Below are positions 51,007-60,609 of a stretch of 64,000 nucleotides of DNA, piece after piece. Every line of letters begins with the position of its first letter. Position 1 is the stretch's first letter. The position numbers and the translations under genes are program-made. The stretch is from the NCBI GenBank assembly GCA_003223295.1, contig QHYM01000099.1, forward strand, positions 1-64,000, given 5' to 3'. The notes under the pieces are model-generated. The model made no database searches and had not been told where the DNA came from. It saw nothing but the letters and a program-made list of their open reading frames with translations. The stretch is from Acidobacteriota bacterium. Lineage in GTDB: Bacteria > Acidobacteriota > Terriglobia > Acidiferrales > UBA7541.

Positions 51007-51075
51007 AATTGCAAGGAACCGCGACGCCGCGAAGCGTCATCTATTTGTAGCAGGAAGGGCCCGGGTTTTCAATAC

Positions 51076-52023
51076 ATGCCGACTGCCACCTCTCAAGTCG
51101 TCTCGCAGCTGCAGCGCTCCATCGCGCGCGCCATCTTTGGCAAGGAAGACGCCATCCAGCTCGCGCTGATCACCCTTCTCGCGCGCGGCCACTTGCTCAT
51201 CGAGGACGTTCCCGGGGTGGGCAAAACCACTCTGGCGCAAGCGCTCGCGAAATCTTTTCATTGCAGCTTCCAGCGCATTCAATTCACTTCCGATTTGCTT
51301 CCCAGTGATGTTCTCGGCGTCAGCGTCTACAATCTGGAGAATCACGAATTTGAATTTCGCCCCGGCCCGATTTTCGCCAACGTGGTGCTCGCCGACGAAA
51401 TCAACCGCACCACGCCGCGAACGCAATCCGCGCTACTTGAAGCAATGAACGAAGCACAGGTCAGTATGGACGGCAAGACGCAGCCGCTTCCGCAACCGTT
51501 TCTCGTTGTGGCCACGCAAAACCCCGTCGAGCATCATGGCACTTATCCCCTGCCCGAATCGCAGCTCGATCGCTTTCTGATGCGCATCAAGATGGGTTAC
51601 CCGTCGCACGAAACTGAGCGGGAAATCCTGCGCAAACGCATTGGCGACGATCCGCTGCATTCGCTCGAGCCCGTCGCGGATTTGAGCGAAGTGCTGGCCA
51701 TGCAGGAGGCTGTCAACCACATTAAAGTGGACTCCAGCTTGCACGACTATGCCCTTGAAATTGTCAATCGCACGCGCAAGACGGAGCAGCTCGCTCTCGG
51801 GGTGAGCCCTCGCGGCACCCTCATGCTGCAGCGCGCCGCACAGGCTCGCGCGTTCCTCGATGGCCGCGACTTTTGCATGCCCGACGACTTTAAGCAGCTC
51901 GCTGTCCCCGTTTTCGCGCATCGCGTCGTGGCCAGCTCGCGTCACGCCTCGTTGCAGAAGAAATCGGAGACTACCGAATCCGTCCTGCGCGAAATTGTCG
52001 AGTCCGTTTCCGTGCCGTTGTGA
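51076..52023 (+). CDS. MoxR-family AAA ATPase
   Basis: HLLIEDVPGVGKTTLAQALAKSF, VLADEINRTTPRTQSALLEAMNEAQVSMDG. Confidence 0.95.
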   Translation: MPTATSQVVSQLQRSIARAIFGKEDAIQLALITLLARGHLLIEDVPGVGKTTLAQALAKSFHCSFQRIQFTSDLLPSDVLGVSVYNLENHEFEFRPGPIFANVVLADEINRTTPRTQSALLEAMNEAQVSMDGKTQPLPQPFLVVATQNPVEHHGTYPLPESQLDRFLMRIKMGYPSHETEREILRKRIGDDPLHSLEPVADLSEVLAMQEAVNHIKVDSSLHDYALEIVNRTRKTEQLALGVSPRGTLMLQRAAQARAFLDGRDFCMPDDFKQLAVPVFAHRVVASSRHASLQKKSETTESVLREIVESVSVPL

Positions 52024-52093
52024 CGTTGGGGCAAGATGCTTCCGCATTTATTTGGAACTGAGAATCTGCGACTGAAAACTTAGATCTAGAGTC

Positions 52094-53446
52094 ATGGCCG
52101 CCCTTCGCTCCACTCTCGCGCACCTTCTGGCCAAGGCCGACCGCCCCGGTGTCCGCGCGTTTTTTCTCTCCATGGCCGCGCTTTCCGGCGCCCTTCTTCT
52201 AGCGCTTTATTCCAGCGCCGCCGCGGAGCTCGGCCAGCTTGTTCTCGCCAGCACTTCCGCGCTCGCGGCCCTAGCCATCGCAGGATGGGTTGCGGTTACG
52301 CTGGTGCCCGCTCTGGCTCGGCGCACGCCGCTACGGTGGATCGGCTTCAGGATCGAATACCGAGTTTCCCGCGAAGGCTGGATCTATCTCGGAGGCCTCT
52401 TGCTGGTGGCGCTTGCCGCGCTGAACACCGGTAATAATCTTCTTTTCCTGATTCTCGCGAGCCTCATCGCCCTCATTCTGATGTCCGGAATTCTCTCTTC
52501 CATCAGCCTCTCCGGCATCGAAATGCGCCTCACTTTGCCCGAGCATATCTTCGCCGGGCAGCCGGTCCGCGCTCAGGTGGAACTCGAAAATCAAAAGCTC
52601 ACGCTGCCTTCGTTCTCGCTCCGTGTCGAGGCCGTCCAGGAAAAAGGCGCGCCTGCCTCGGCAATTCTCGAGAAGCCGGTGTACTTTCCCTATCTACCCA
52701 GGCAGGACCGCCTCCAGCAAATCGTTCCCATAACTTTCCAGCGGCGCGGCGTTTATCGCCAGGATGCTTTCCGCATCGTCACGCGCTTTCCTTTTGGCTT
52801 TTTGCAGAAGGCGCGGCGACTGAACTTGAAAACGGAGGCGTTGGTCTATCCTTCGGTGGACCCCACGACGGAATACAGGGACGTCTTGCCCGTTCTTCAG
52901 GGGGCGCTCGAAAGCGTCACCAAGGGGCGGGGCCAGGATCTGTATGGAGTGCGCGACTACGTCCGTACCGACAGTGCGAGGCTGGTGCATTGGAAAGCGA
53001 CGGCACGTTCTGGCTCGCTGATGGTCCGGGAATTCACGCGCGAAGAGGACTCGCGCGTCTTGCTGGTGCTTGATCCGCATTCCGCGGCAGCGCAAAAACC
53101 CGCAAGCAACGGACAAACTTCAGCGATCGACGAGCGCTTTGAGCGAGCCGTAGCGCTGTGCGCGAATATCGCCTGGCACTTTTATCAAGCCAATGCGATG
53201 CTGGCGTTCCGCAGCGTTGACTTCGATACGCCGCTGGCTCCCGGCGAGAAACACATTTTCGAAATCCTTCGTCACCTTGCCGTCGTGCAGCCGCTTCCGC
53301 TCGATCCCGAGCAAAAACTCATCGGTGAACTCGCATCTTCACCGGAACTCTTCAAAATCATCGTCACCAGCCAGCCTCGCGGCTTCTTTCCTCATGCAGT
53401 GTGGAGTTCTTCCTTCATCGTCTTCCTCGACGAAGAAGCGCAATAG
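52094..53446 (+). CDS. DUF58 domain protein
   Basis: GVRDYVRTDSARLVHWKATARSGSLMVREFTREEDSRVLLVLD. Confidence 0.92.
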   Translation: MAALRSTLAHLLAKADRPGVRAFFLSMAALSGALLLALYSSAAAELGQLVLASTSALAALAIAGWVAVTLVPALARRTPLRWIGFRIEYRVSREGWIYLGGLLLVALAALNTGNNLLFLILASLIALILMSGILSSISLSGIEMRLTLPEHIFAGQPVRAQVELENQKLTLPSFSLRVEAVQEKGAPASAILEKPVYFPYLPRQDRLQQIVPITFQRRGVYRQDAFRIVTRFPFGFLQKARRLNLKTEALVYPSVDPTTEYRDVLPVLQGALESVTKGRGQDLYGVRDYVRTDSARLVHWKATARSGSLMVREFTREEDSRVLLVLDPHSAAAQKPASNGQTSAIDERFERAVALCANIAWHFYQANAMLAFRSVDFDTPLAPGEKHIFEILRHLAVVQPLPLDPEQKLIGELASSPELFKIIVTSQPRGFFPHAVWSSSFIVFLDEEAQ

Positions 53447-53504
53447 GAGTCGAGAAGATATTCGCTCGCATCCCTGGCCACTTGTGCGAGAATCCCGACG
53501 CGCC

Positions 53505-54629
53505 ATGCTCAAGGGACAAGAACTCACCCCATTTCGTAAACAACTGCTCGCGTGGTTCCGCCAATTCCAGCGTGACTTGCCATGGCGACGCACGCGCGAT
53601 CCGTATCGCGTCTGGCTCTCCGAAATCATGCTGCAGCAAACGCGAGTTGCGGTGGTGATTCCCTACTACGAACGCTTTCTTGAACGCTTCCCAACTGTTC
53701 ATGCGCTTGCCGCTGCGTCGGAGAAAGAAGTGCTGCGGCTATGGTCTGGGCTTGGCTACTACAGCCGCGCGCGCTACCTGCAAAAGGCGGCGCAGCAGAT
53801 TGTCGCCCAGCATGGAGGAGAATTTCCTTCGCGCCTTGAAGACGTGCGCGCACTGCCGGGAATTGGGGCTTACACCGCCGCCGCCATCTTAAGCATCGCG
53901 TTCGAAGAAAAACACGCCGTGCTGGACGGCAACGTCGCGCGCGTCCTTGCACGATTGGGAACGACTCGCGGCGATTTGCGTTCCTCAGGGCGCTGGCAAG
54001 AGTTGCAGGAATGCGCGGACGCCTATCTCGATACGAAATCGCCGGGCGAGTGGAATCAAGCGATGATGGAACTGGGCGCGACGGTCTGCACACCAAAATC
54101 GCCACAATGCCTTCTCTGCCCGGTGGCGCAATTCTGCGAAGGACGTAAACTGGGGATTGCGGAACTCTTGCCTGAAAAACGCAAGAAGCGCGCAACCGTG
54201 GAAATCCATCTGGCCGCCGCGGTCTTTGCTGATGAAGACGGTCGCACGCTGTTGCTTCCTCCACCCGAGGAGCGAAACACGGAACCACTTGTGGATTACG
54301 TGCCGACGCTTGCATCCAACCTGTGGCATTTTCCGACGATCCCTGTTGCCGGTGATGCCGTCGCAAAATTGCGTACGCATCTCCGGCGTCTGCAGGTTCA
54401 AAACCAAAATGGCAACCTGAATTTCATTGCGGCAGACAAAGTTCGCCACACGGTAACGCACCGCGCCATCACGGTGGAACCATTTCGCATCAGTGTCAAA
54501 AAGCTTCCTCGCATCAAGGGCGCCGAACGCGTTCCACTGAGCGAAATCACAGTTCTTCCCGTTTCCAACCTCACGCGAAAAGTCGCTCGCGCAGCGCTCT
54601 CGGCCTCTTCCAGCGCGAAGAATCGCTAG
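53505..54629 (+). CDS. mutY: A/G-specific adenine glycosylase
   Basis: WLSEIMLQQTRVAVVIPYYERF, LPGIGAYTAAAILSIAF, LDGNVARVLAR, Fe-S loop CTPKSPQCLLCPVAQFC; start at internal ATG 53505. Confidence 0.95.
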   Translation: MLKGQELTPFRKQLLAWFRQFQRDLPWRRTRDPYRVWLSEIMLQQTRVAVVIPYYERFLERFPTVHALAAASEKEVLRLWSGLGYYSRARYLQKAAQQIVAQHGGEFPSRLEDVRALPGIGAYTAAAILSIAFEEKHAVLDGNVARVLARLGTTRGDLRSSGRWQELQECADAYLDTKSPGEWNQAMMELGATVCTPKSPQCLLCPVAQFCEGRKLGIAELLPEKRKKRATVEIHLAAAVFADEDGRTLLLPPPEERNTEPLVDYVPTLASNLWHFPTIPVAGDAVAKLRTHLRRLQVQNQNGNLNFIAADKVRHTVTHRAITVEPFRISVKKLPRIKGAERVPLSEITVLPVSNLTRKVARAALSASSSAKNR

Positions 54630-54706
54630 AGCGTTATCCTTTCGCTGTCGTCCCAAGTACCGCCAAGCGTGGCGGCACTCGCAGATGCTAGGATAGAAAA
54701 TCTGCT

Positions 54707-56956
54707 ATGGCCGCCAGCGCCACAACTACGGCTATACCCGCACTGCCCGCCGAGCGTTTTTTTCGCGCTTCGCTTTCGCTGCTCGTTCTGACTTCGATTC
54801 TCACACTGGCAAGCACCGGCAAGCTGGATTTGTTCACTTCGCTGATTGGTCCACTCCTTGCGCTGCATAAGGGCTACCGTTGGTGGCACGGGCGGCCCGC
54901 CGAACTCTCCCACCGCGCCGCCACCTGGTGCCTGCTGGCATACCTGGCGTTCTTTCCGGTGGATGCAATGTTTCTGTCGCGATTTTTGGCCGGCGGCCCT
55001 TCAAATCCGCCGCTTTTTGCACTACTGCTGGCGGTGGTGCATTTCCTGATCGTTGCCATGCTGGCCCGCTTTTACAGCGCGACGTCGGACCGCGACGCAC
55101 TTTTTCTCAGCATGCTGGCATTCGCAGCGATTCTGGCGGCAGCGATCCTTACGGTCGACACGCTGTTCTTGACGCTCTTTTTCCTGTTCCTCCTGTGCGG
55201 AGTTTCCACGTTCATCGGACTGGAATTGCGCCGCGGGGCAACTGGAGCGCTTTCGCCCGCACCAACACGCCGTGAAACGGAACGCAAACTCAGCCGCGCT
55301 TTAAGCCTTGCCGCGCTCAGCGTGGCGATGGGAGCCATTCTTCTTGGAGGCATGTTCTTCTTCTTTTTCCCGCGATTCAGCGCCGGCTACATGGGACGCG
55401 TGAGCTTCAGCCCGTCGCTCATGACCGGTTTCACCGAGGACGTCGAACTAGGCCAGATCGGAGAAATCAAGAAAAGCTCCACGGTTGTCATGCGCGTGGA
55501 GACGGACAAGCCGATTGGATACGAGTGGTTGCGATGGAGAGGAATCGCGCTGACAACTTTCGATGGAAAGCGCTGGAGTTCGAACGCAGGCAAGCCCCAA
55601 AAACTCCAAACAAAAGCGGACGGATGGATTCACACGCCAGAAGCGGCGAACGTTCCAGGACAGACAATCCTTTATACCGTTTTTCTTGAACCAGTGGCCA
55701 CAGACGCGATTTTCGTTCCAGGAAGAGCCTTGTCTCTGCAAGGAAATTTCACCGGCGGGGCGGCCAATTCGTTTGCCGCGTTGCAGCGCAACTATCTTGT
55801 TACCGACGAGACGGAAACACTGAAGATTCCGTTTCGCAACTTCTCCGCCATCCGGTACGCCGGCATTTCGCGCTTGCCTCCGCGCGATGCAGCGAAACTC
55901 CGTACTGCAGGAACTGACTATTCCAGCGAGATTCTTTCGACATATTTGCAGCTTCCCGACGGGCTCGACCGGCGAATTCCGGAATTTGCGCGTGAAATCA
56001 CGACAAATTCGCAAACTCCGTTCGACAAAGCTCTGCGCATCGAAAGCTATTTGCGCACGCGCTACGCCTACACGCTGAACCTGACGGGAAAACCCGGACA
56101 GGATCCCCTGGCGCACTTCCTGTTCGAAACGCGCGCCGGACATTGCGAATACTTCGCCTCGGCCATGGCCATCATGGCTCGAACACTGGGCATTCCTTCG
56201 CGTGAAGTGAATGGGTTCCTTCCGGGCGAATACAACGATCTCGCGGGCGACTACATCGTACGCGCCAGCGATGCGCATAGCTGGGTCGAGGTGTATTTCC
56301 CCGGAAACGGCTGGCAAGTGTTCGATCCAACGCCGTCGAGTGTGGAAACCGGAGGCGGATTCTTGCGTCGGCTGGGGCTCTACGCCGACTGGATGGAGAT
56401 CAAGTGGAATGAGTGGGTGATTGGCTACGATTTCGCGCACCAGATGGCGCTGGCGCAGAACCTGCAGCGTAGCTCGAAGAATTGGGGAGAGTCCGCGAGG
56501 GCGTGGTTTGACCGGAAGCAGCAGGACAGCATGCGAAGGCTGAAATCGTGGCAGCTCCAGCATGGCTCGCTGGGCTACTTGCTGCCGGTGATGCTGGTGC
56601 TGTTGCTCGCGGCGCTGCGGTACAACGTGCCAGCAGAAGTGGTCCGGCGGATTCGCTTGTTTCTGCGCATCCGCGCGTCCGCGTCTACTCGTTCCGACCC
56701 GCAGCTTGCTTCGCGGCTGTATGGGGAATTGCTGCGAATGTTGTCACGACGTGGGTTGCTCCGTGGCGAAGCGCAAACGCCTTTCGAATTTGCCGCAGCG
56801 GTGAACTCGCCGCAGCTCGCCCCGGCGGTGCAGGAGTTCACGCACATCTACGTCCATGCACGCTTCGGCGGCGCGCCGTGCGACACCACGCGGCTGGGGC
56901 AACTGCTCGAGCAGGTGCGCGCGGCTCTGCGTACACGGCCACATACCTCCCAATAG
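54707..56956 (+). CDS. Transglutaminase-like membrane protein (TgpA/DUF3488 type)
   Basis: N-terminal TM bundle, transglutaminase core RAGHCEYFASAMAIMARTLGIPSREVNGF...ASDAHSWVEVYFPGNGWQVFDPTP. Confidence 0.93.
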   Translation: MAASATTTAIPALPAERFFRASLSLLVLTSILTLASTGKLDLFTSLIGPLLALHKGYRWWHGRPAELSHRAATWCLLAYLAFFPVDAMFLSRFLAGGPSNPPLFALLLAVVHFLIVAMLARFYSATSDRDALFLSMLAFAAILAAAILTVDTLFLTLFFLFLLCGVSTFIGLELRRGATGALSPAPTRRETERKLSRALSLAALSVAMGAILLGGMFFFFFPRFSAGYMGRVSFSPSLMTGFTEDVELGQIGEIKKSSTVVMRVETDKPIGYEWLRWRGIALTTFDGKRWSSNAGKPQKLQTKADGWIHTPEAANVPGQTILYTVFLEPVATDAIFVPGRALSLQGNFTGGAANSFAALQRNYLVTDETETLKIPFRNFSAIRYAGISRLPPRDAAKLRTAGTDYSSEILSTYLQLPDGLDRRIPEFAREITTNSQTPFDKALRIESYLRTRYAYTLNLTGKPGQDPLAHFLFETRAGHCEYFASAMAIMARTLGIPSREVNGFLPGEYNDLAGDYIVRASDAHSWVEVYFPGNGWQVFDPTPSSVETGGGFLRRLGLYADWMEIKWNEWVIGYDFAHQMALAQNLQRSSKNWGESARAWFDRKQQDSMRRLKSWQLQHGSLGYLLPVMLVLLLAALRYNVPAEVVRRIRLFLRIRASASTRSDPQLASRLYGELLRMLSRRGLLRGEAQTPFEFAAAVNSPQLAPAVQEFTHIYVHARFGGAPCDTTRLGQLLEQVRAALRTRPHTSQ

Positions 56957-57126
56957 CGTCAACTCGATGGCCAAAGCAAGGCACAGAGCGAGGCCACGCC
57001 CTTAAATCCTCACCCGAGGCGATGGGCAACCGCATATTCCGCGGGCTACGGCAAATTCAGGCTTAACTGTACGCGCATGCTAGAATTGAGAATTGCGTTA
57101 AGGGGTAATTTTGCCCCGTATGACTT

Positions 57127-58590
57127 ATGACTAAGGTTGGATTTGTGAGCTTGGGATGCCCGAAAAACCTCGTGGACAGCGAGGTGATGATGGGCATTCT
57201 TGCGCATAACGGGTACGAACTGACGCCTCGCGCGGACGAAGCCGAAGTGTTGGTGGTCAATACGTGCAGCTTCATCGAGGCGGCGCAAAAAGAATCGGTG
57301 GATGCCATCCTGGAGATGGCGGAGCACAAGAAATTCGGGGCCGCTAAGAAATTGATCGTCGCGGGCTGCCTGGTGGAGCGGTATCGTGAGCAAATTCTGG
57401 AACAAGTTCCGGAAGTGGACGCGGTGGTGGGCACCGGAGAGGTGGAACGGATCCTGGAAGCAGTGCAAGGCGATTTGCGCGTGCTGCCGGCGCAACCACC
57501 GACGTTTTTGTATCACGACTTCACCCCGCGCATCGTGACCACGCCAAAACACGCGGCCTATATCAAGATTGCGGAAGGCTGCGATCATCCTTGCACTTTT
57601 TGCATCATTCCGGAGCTGCGCGGGAAATTCCGCAGCCGGCGGTTCGAATCAGTGGTGCGCGAAGCGGAAAACCTTGCTGCGGCGGGCACGCGAGAAATCA
57701 CGCTAATCGGGCAGGACACAACATCGTACGGCGAAGATCTAGGTTTGCGCGACGGGCTGGCACAACTGCTCGCCAAACTCGCGCAAGTGGAAGAGTTGCT
57801 GTGGGTACGCTTTCTTTACGCATATCCCAACCGAGTAACGCAGAAATTGCTGGATACTATCGCGGCGCATCCACGGTTAGCGAAATATATTGACATGCCG
57901 CTGCAACATGCCAGCCGGAACGTCCTGGCGCACATGAAGCGCGGTTCGAATGGCGATGCTTTCCTGAACTTGCTGGAACGCATGCGGAAGTCGATTCCGG
58001 GAGTTTCGCTGCGAACGTCGTTTATCGCGGGATTTCCCGGAGAAACCGAGGCAGACTTCAAAGAATTGTGCGATTTCGTGAAGGCCGCGAAGCTGGATTG
58101 GATGGGCGTGTTCGAGTACTCGGACGTGGACAACGCCGAAAGCCACGCGCTGGGCAAAAAGGTGGACGCGGAAACAATCACGGACCGGCGAAACCGCCTG
58201 ATGGCCATTCAGAAGAAAATCTCGAAGGAGAATTTGCGAGCGAAGTATCGTGCGGCGAAGCAGGAAACATTTGTGGCGCTGGTGGAAGGCCCTTCGAAGG
58301 ACAATCCGCTGGTGTGGGAAGCGCGGCTCGAAGGGATGGCGCCTGAGATTGACGGGAAGCTGTACTTGACAGACATCGAATTGTCCGACGGCAAAGTTGC
58401 GGAGGCCGGAGACGTGGCGCGCGTGGAGGTCACGAAGTCCGATGCTTACGACTTGATTGGACGAGTGGTGGAAATCCTGCTGCGGCCTGCACAAAAAGCG
58501 GACCGCAACTTCCCGGCGACTTCGGCGGTTGCCCCGGCGGAGAAACTTCACAGAATTGCCACCGGAGCGCCACTGCGAGTGCTGGGGTAG
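57127..58590 (+). CDS. rimO: Ribosomal protein uS12 methylthiotransferase
   Basis: KVGFVSLGCPKNLVDSEVMMG, EGCDHPCTFCIIPELRGKFRSR, C-terminal TRAM domain. Confidence 0.97.
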   Translation: MTKVGFVSLGCPKNLVDSEVMMGILAHNGYELTPRADEAEVLVVNTCSFIEAAQKESVDAILEMAEHKKFGAAKKLIVAGCLVERYREQILEQVPEVDAVVGTGEVERILEAVQGDLRVLPAQPPTFLYHDFTPRIVTTPKHAAYIKIAEGCDHPCTFCIIPELRGKFRSRRFESVVREAENLAAAGTREITLIGQDTTSYGEDLGLRDGLAQLLAKLAQVEELLWVRFLYAYPNRVTQKLLDTIAAHPRLAKYIDMPLQHASRNVLAHMKRGSNGDAFLNLLERMRKSIPGVSLRTSFIAGFPGETEADFKELCDFVKAAKLDWMGVFEYSDVDNAESHALGKKVDAETITDRRNRLMAIQKKISKENLRAKYRAAKQETFVALVEGPSKDNPLVWEARLEGMAPEIDGKLYLTDIELSDGKVAEAGDVARVEVTKSDAYDLIGRVVEILLRPAQKADRNFPATSAVAPAEKLHRIATGAPLRVLG

Positions 58591-58635
58591 GCTATACTCT
58601 TCGGTCGAAGACCACTGAGAAGAAGACGTTTCGCC

Positions 58636-58854
58636 ATGAAGCACAAATGTCCGATTTGCAAGGCGGAGACGGACTCGGCGGTGCATGCGGACTTTCCGTT
58701 TTGCAGCGCGCGCTGCCGGATGCAGGATCTGGGCAACTGGGCCAGCGAGAAGTACGTGGTTTCCGATCCGATTTTCGACGAAGAAGACGCCGCGGAAGGC
58801 GGGCGCAAGGCGATCCTGCTCGATCTCGACAAAGCCGATGACAACGAATCCTAG
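58636..58854 (+). CDS. yacG: DNA gyrase inhibitor YacG-type zinc-binding protein
   Basis: CPICKAETDSAVHADFPFCSARCRMQDLGNWASEKYVV. Confidence 0.9.
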   Translation: MKHKCPICKAETDSAVHADFPFCSARCRMQDLGNWASEKYVVSDPIFDEEDAAEGGRKAILLDLDKADDNES

Positions 58855-59554
58855 CGCTGCACATGCATTGGAAGCGTCCCGCGAAAAGCCGCGCCTGGCG
58901 CTGGCGCTCGCGACGGTATTCGGAATCGGCTACATCCGCAAAGGGCCCGGGACCTTCGGGTCGCTCGCGGGCGTCGTGACCGCTTCTCTCGCGGCCATAT
59001 TCTTTCTGCATCCGAAGTCGGCCCGCGATTTATTTTCCCTGCATCCACTGGCAGATACGATTCTGAGGGAAAACCTGTTCGGCGCGCCAGGAACAAACAT
59101 TCACAACGCCACGCTGGCTTATCCGCTGTTCATTACCGGAATACTCTTCCTTCTGCTCTCCATGGCCGGGGTTTGGAGCGCTTCGCGTGTGGCTTCGTAT
59201 GCGAGAATTGAGGATCCGCAAAACGTGGTCATCGATGAGGTGGCAGGCCAGCACCTGACGCTGCTGCTGCCGCTGATCCCCATCGCTTTGCCTCACCTGA
59301 CCGCGCACATGGACTTTTCCGCATACACGATTTTTTTTGCCTTGAGCCTGGCCAACTGGAAATACCTGCTTTTGGGTTTTATACTTTTTCGGGCATTCGA
59401 CATCTGGAAGCCGTGGCCCATTCGCCGACTGGAGAAACTGCGCGGCGGCTGGGGCATCATGGCGGATGACTGGATGGCGGGGCTGTACGCCGCAATCCTG
59501 CTGCGCGTGGCGTTGTATTTTGGCCTCCTGACGATTCACATTGGTTGGGTATGA
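58838..59554 (+). CDS. pgpA: Phosphatidylglycerophosphatase A
   Basis: TVFGIGYIRKGPGTFGSLAG, DPQNVVIDEVAGQHLTLLL, FRAFDIWKPWPIRRLEKLRGGWGIMADDWMAGLYA; start ATG 58838. Confidence 0.93.
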   Translation: MTTNPSAAHALEASREKPRLALALATVFGIGYIRKGPGTFGSLAGVVTASLAAIFFLHPKSARDLFSLHPLADTILRENLFGAPGTNIHNATLAYPLFITGILFLLLSMAGVWSASRVASYARIEDPQNVVIDEVAGQHLTLLLPLIPIALPHLTAHMDFSAYTIFFALSLANWKYLLLGFILFRAFDIWKPWPIRRLEKLRGGWGIMADDWMAGLYAAILLRVALYFGLLTIHIGWV

Positions 59555-60609
59555 AATTCGGGTTCGGTTCCTCGGCTGAAAAGAACGGCATTCCACACAT
59601 TGAGAGAGTTGCGCCCGCAGCGGCAATTCCTGGCGGGGAGATGACGATTCATGGGCGCGGATTCGTTTCGCCGGCGCAAGCTCGTCCGGTGGTGCACTTT
59701 GGGGAAGCGGAAGCGAGCCTGGCGCTGGCAAGCGAGAGCCGGTTGATTGCGCGCGTGCCGGAGGGCGCGAGCGGCGGAACGGTGCGTGTCGCGTCCGACG
59801 GGCGAGAGAGCCCGCCGCATCCCGTCCATATTGGGATACAAATCGCGGACAACTTGCACCCGGTGACGAATCCCGCCGTGGATCACGATGGCAACATCTA
59901 CGTGACCTTCTCTGGGCCGCGCGGCCAGCGCGTTCCAGTTTCGCTTTACAAAATCACGGCAAACTACGACGTGAAGCCGTTCCTGACTTCGCTGGTGAAT
60001 CCCACGGGCCTGGCGCTCGACCGGGAAGGAAATCTTTTCGTCTCGTGCAGGAATGACGGGACCATTCATCGCGTTACGCCTGAAGGCCGCTCCGAGGCAT
60101 GGATTGAAGGCATGGGCATCGCCACGGGTATCGCGTTCGATCGCACGGGGAATCTGTACGTGGGAGACCGCAGCGGAACCGTTTTCAAGATCAGCCCGGA
60201 GCGGGAGATTTTTGTTTTCGCGACGCTCGAGCCGTCGGTGGCCGCGTACCACCTGGCGTTTCATCCCAACGGCGACCTGTATGTGTCGGGGCCGACAACG
60301 TCCAGCTTTGACCGGGTCTACCGCATTACACAGGGCGGTGAGGTCAGTGTGTTTTTCCGCGGGCTGGGGAGGCCACAAGGGCTGGCGTTCGACCGCGAAG
60401 GGAATTTGTACGTGGCGGCATCGTACCAAGGCTGGCGCGGCATCGTGCGCGTCGACGCACAGGCGCATGCCGACATCGCACTGAGCGGTTCAGGATTAGT
60501 GGGCTTGGCGCTGCAATCCTCCGGGCGCGCAATTCTTGCCACCTCAGGCGCGCTTTTCACTCTGGATTGGGACGTGCGCGGCCTGCCGCTAGCCGGATCA
60601 TTGAACTGA
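59551..60609 (+). CDS. IPT/TIG + NHL/SMP-30-like beta-propeller protein
   Basis: N-terminal TIG (ITIHGRGF-like MTIHGRGFVSPAQ) and repeated LAFDREGNLYV/IAFDRTGNLYVGD blades. Confidence 0.8.
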   Translation: MKFGFGSSAEKNGIPHIERVAPAAAIPGGEMTIHGRGFVSPAQARPVVHFGEAEASLALASESRLIARVPEGASGGTVRVASDGRESPPHPVHIGIQIADNLHPVTNPAVDHDGNIYVTFSGPRGQRVPVSLYKITANYDVKPFLTSLVNPTGLALDREGNLFVSCRNDGTIHRVTPEGRSEAWIEGMGIATGIAFDRTGNLYVGDRSGTVFKISPEREIFVFATLEPSVAAYHLAFHPNGDLYVSGPTTSSFDRVYRITQGGEVSVFFRGLGRPQGLAFDREGNLYVAASYQGWRGIVRVDAQAHADIALSGSGLVGLALQSSGRAILATSGALFTLDWDVRGLPLAGSLN

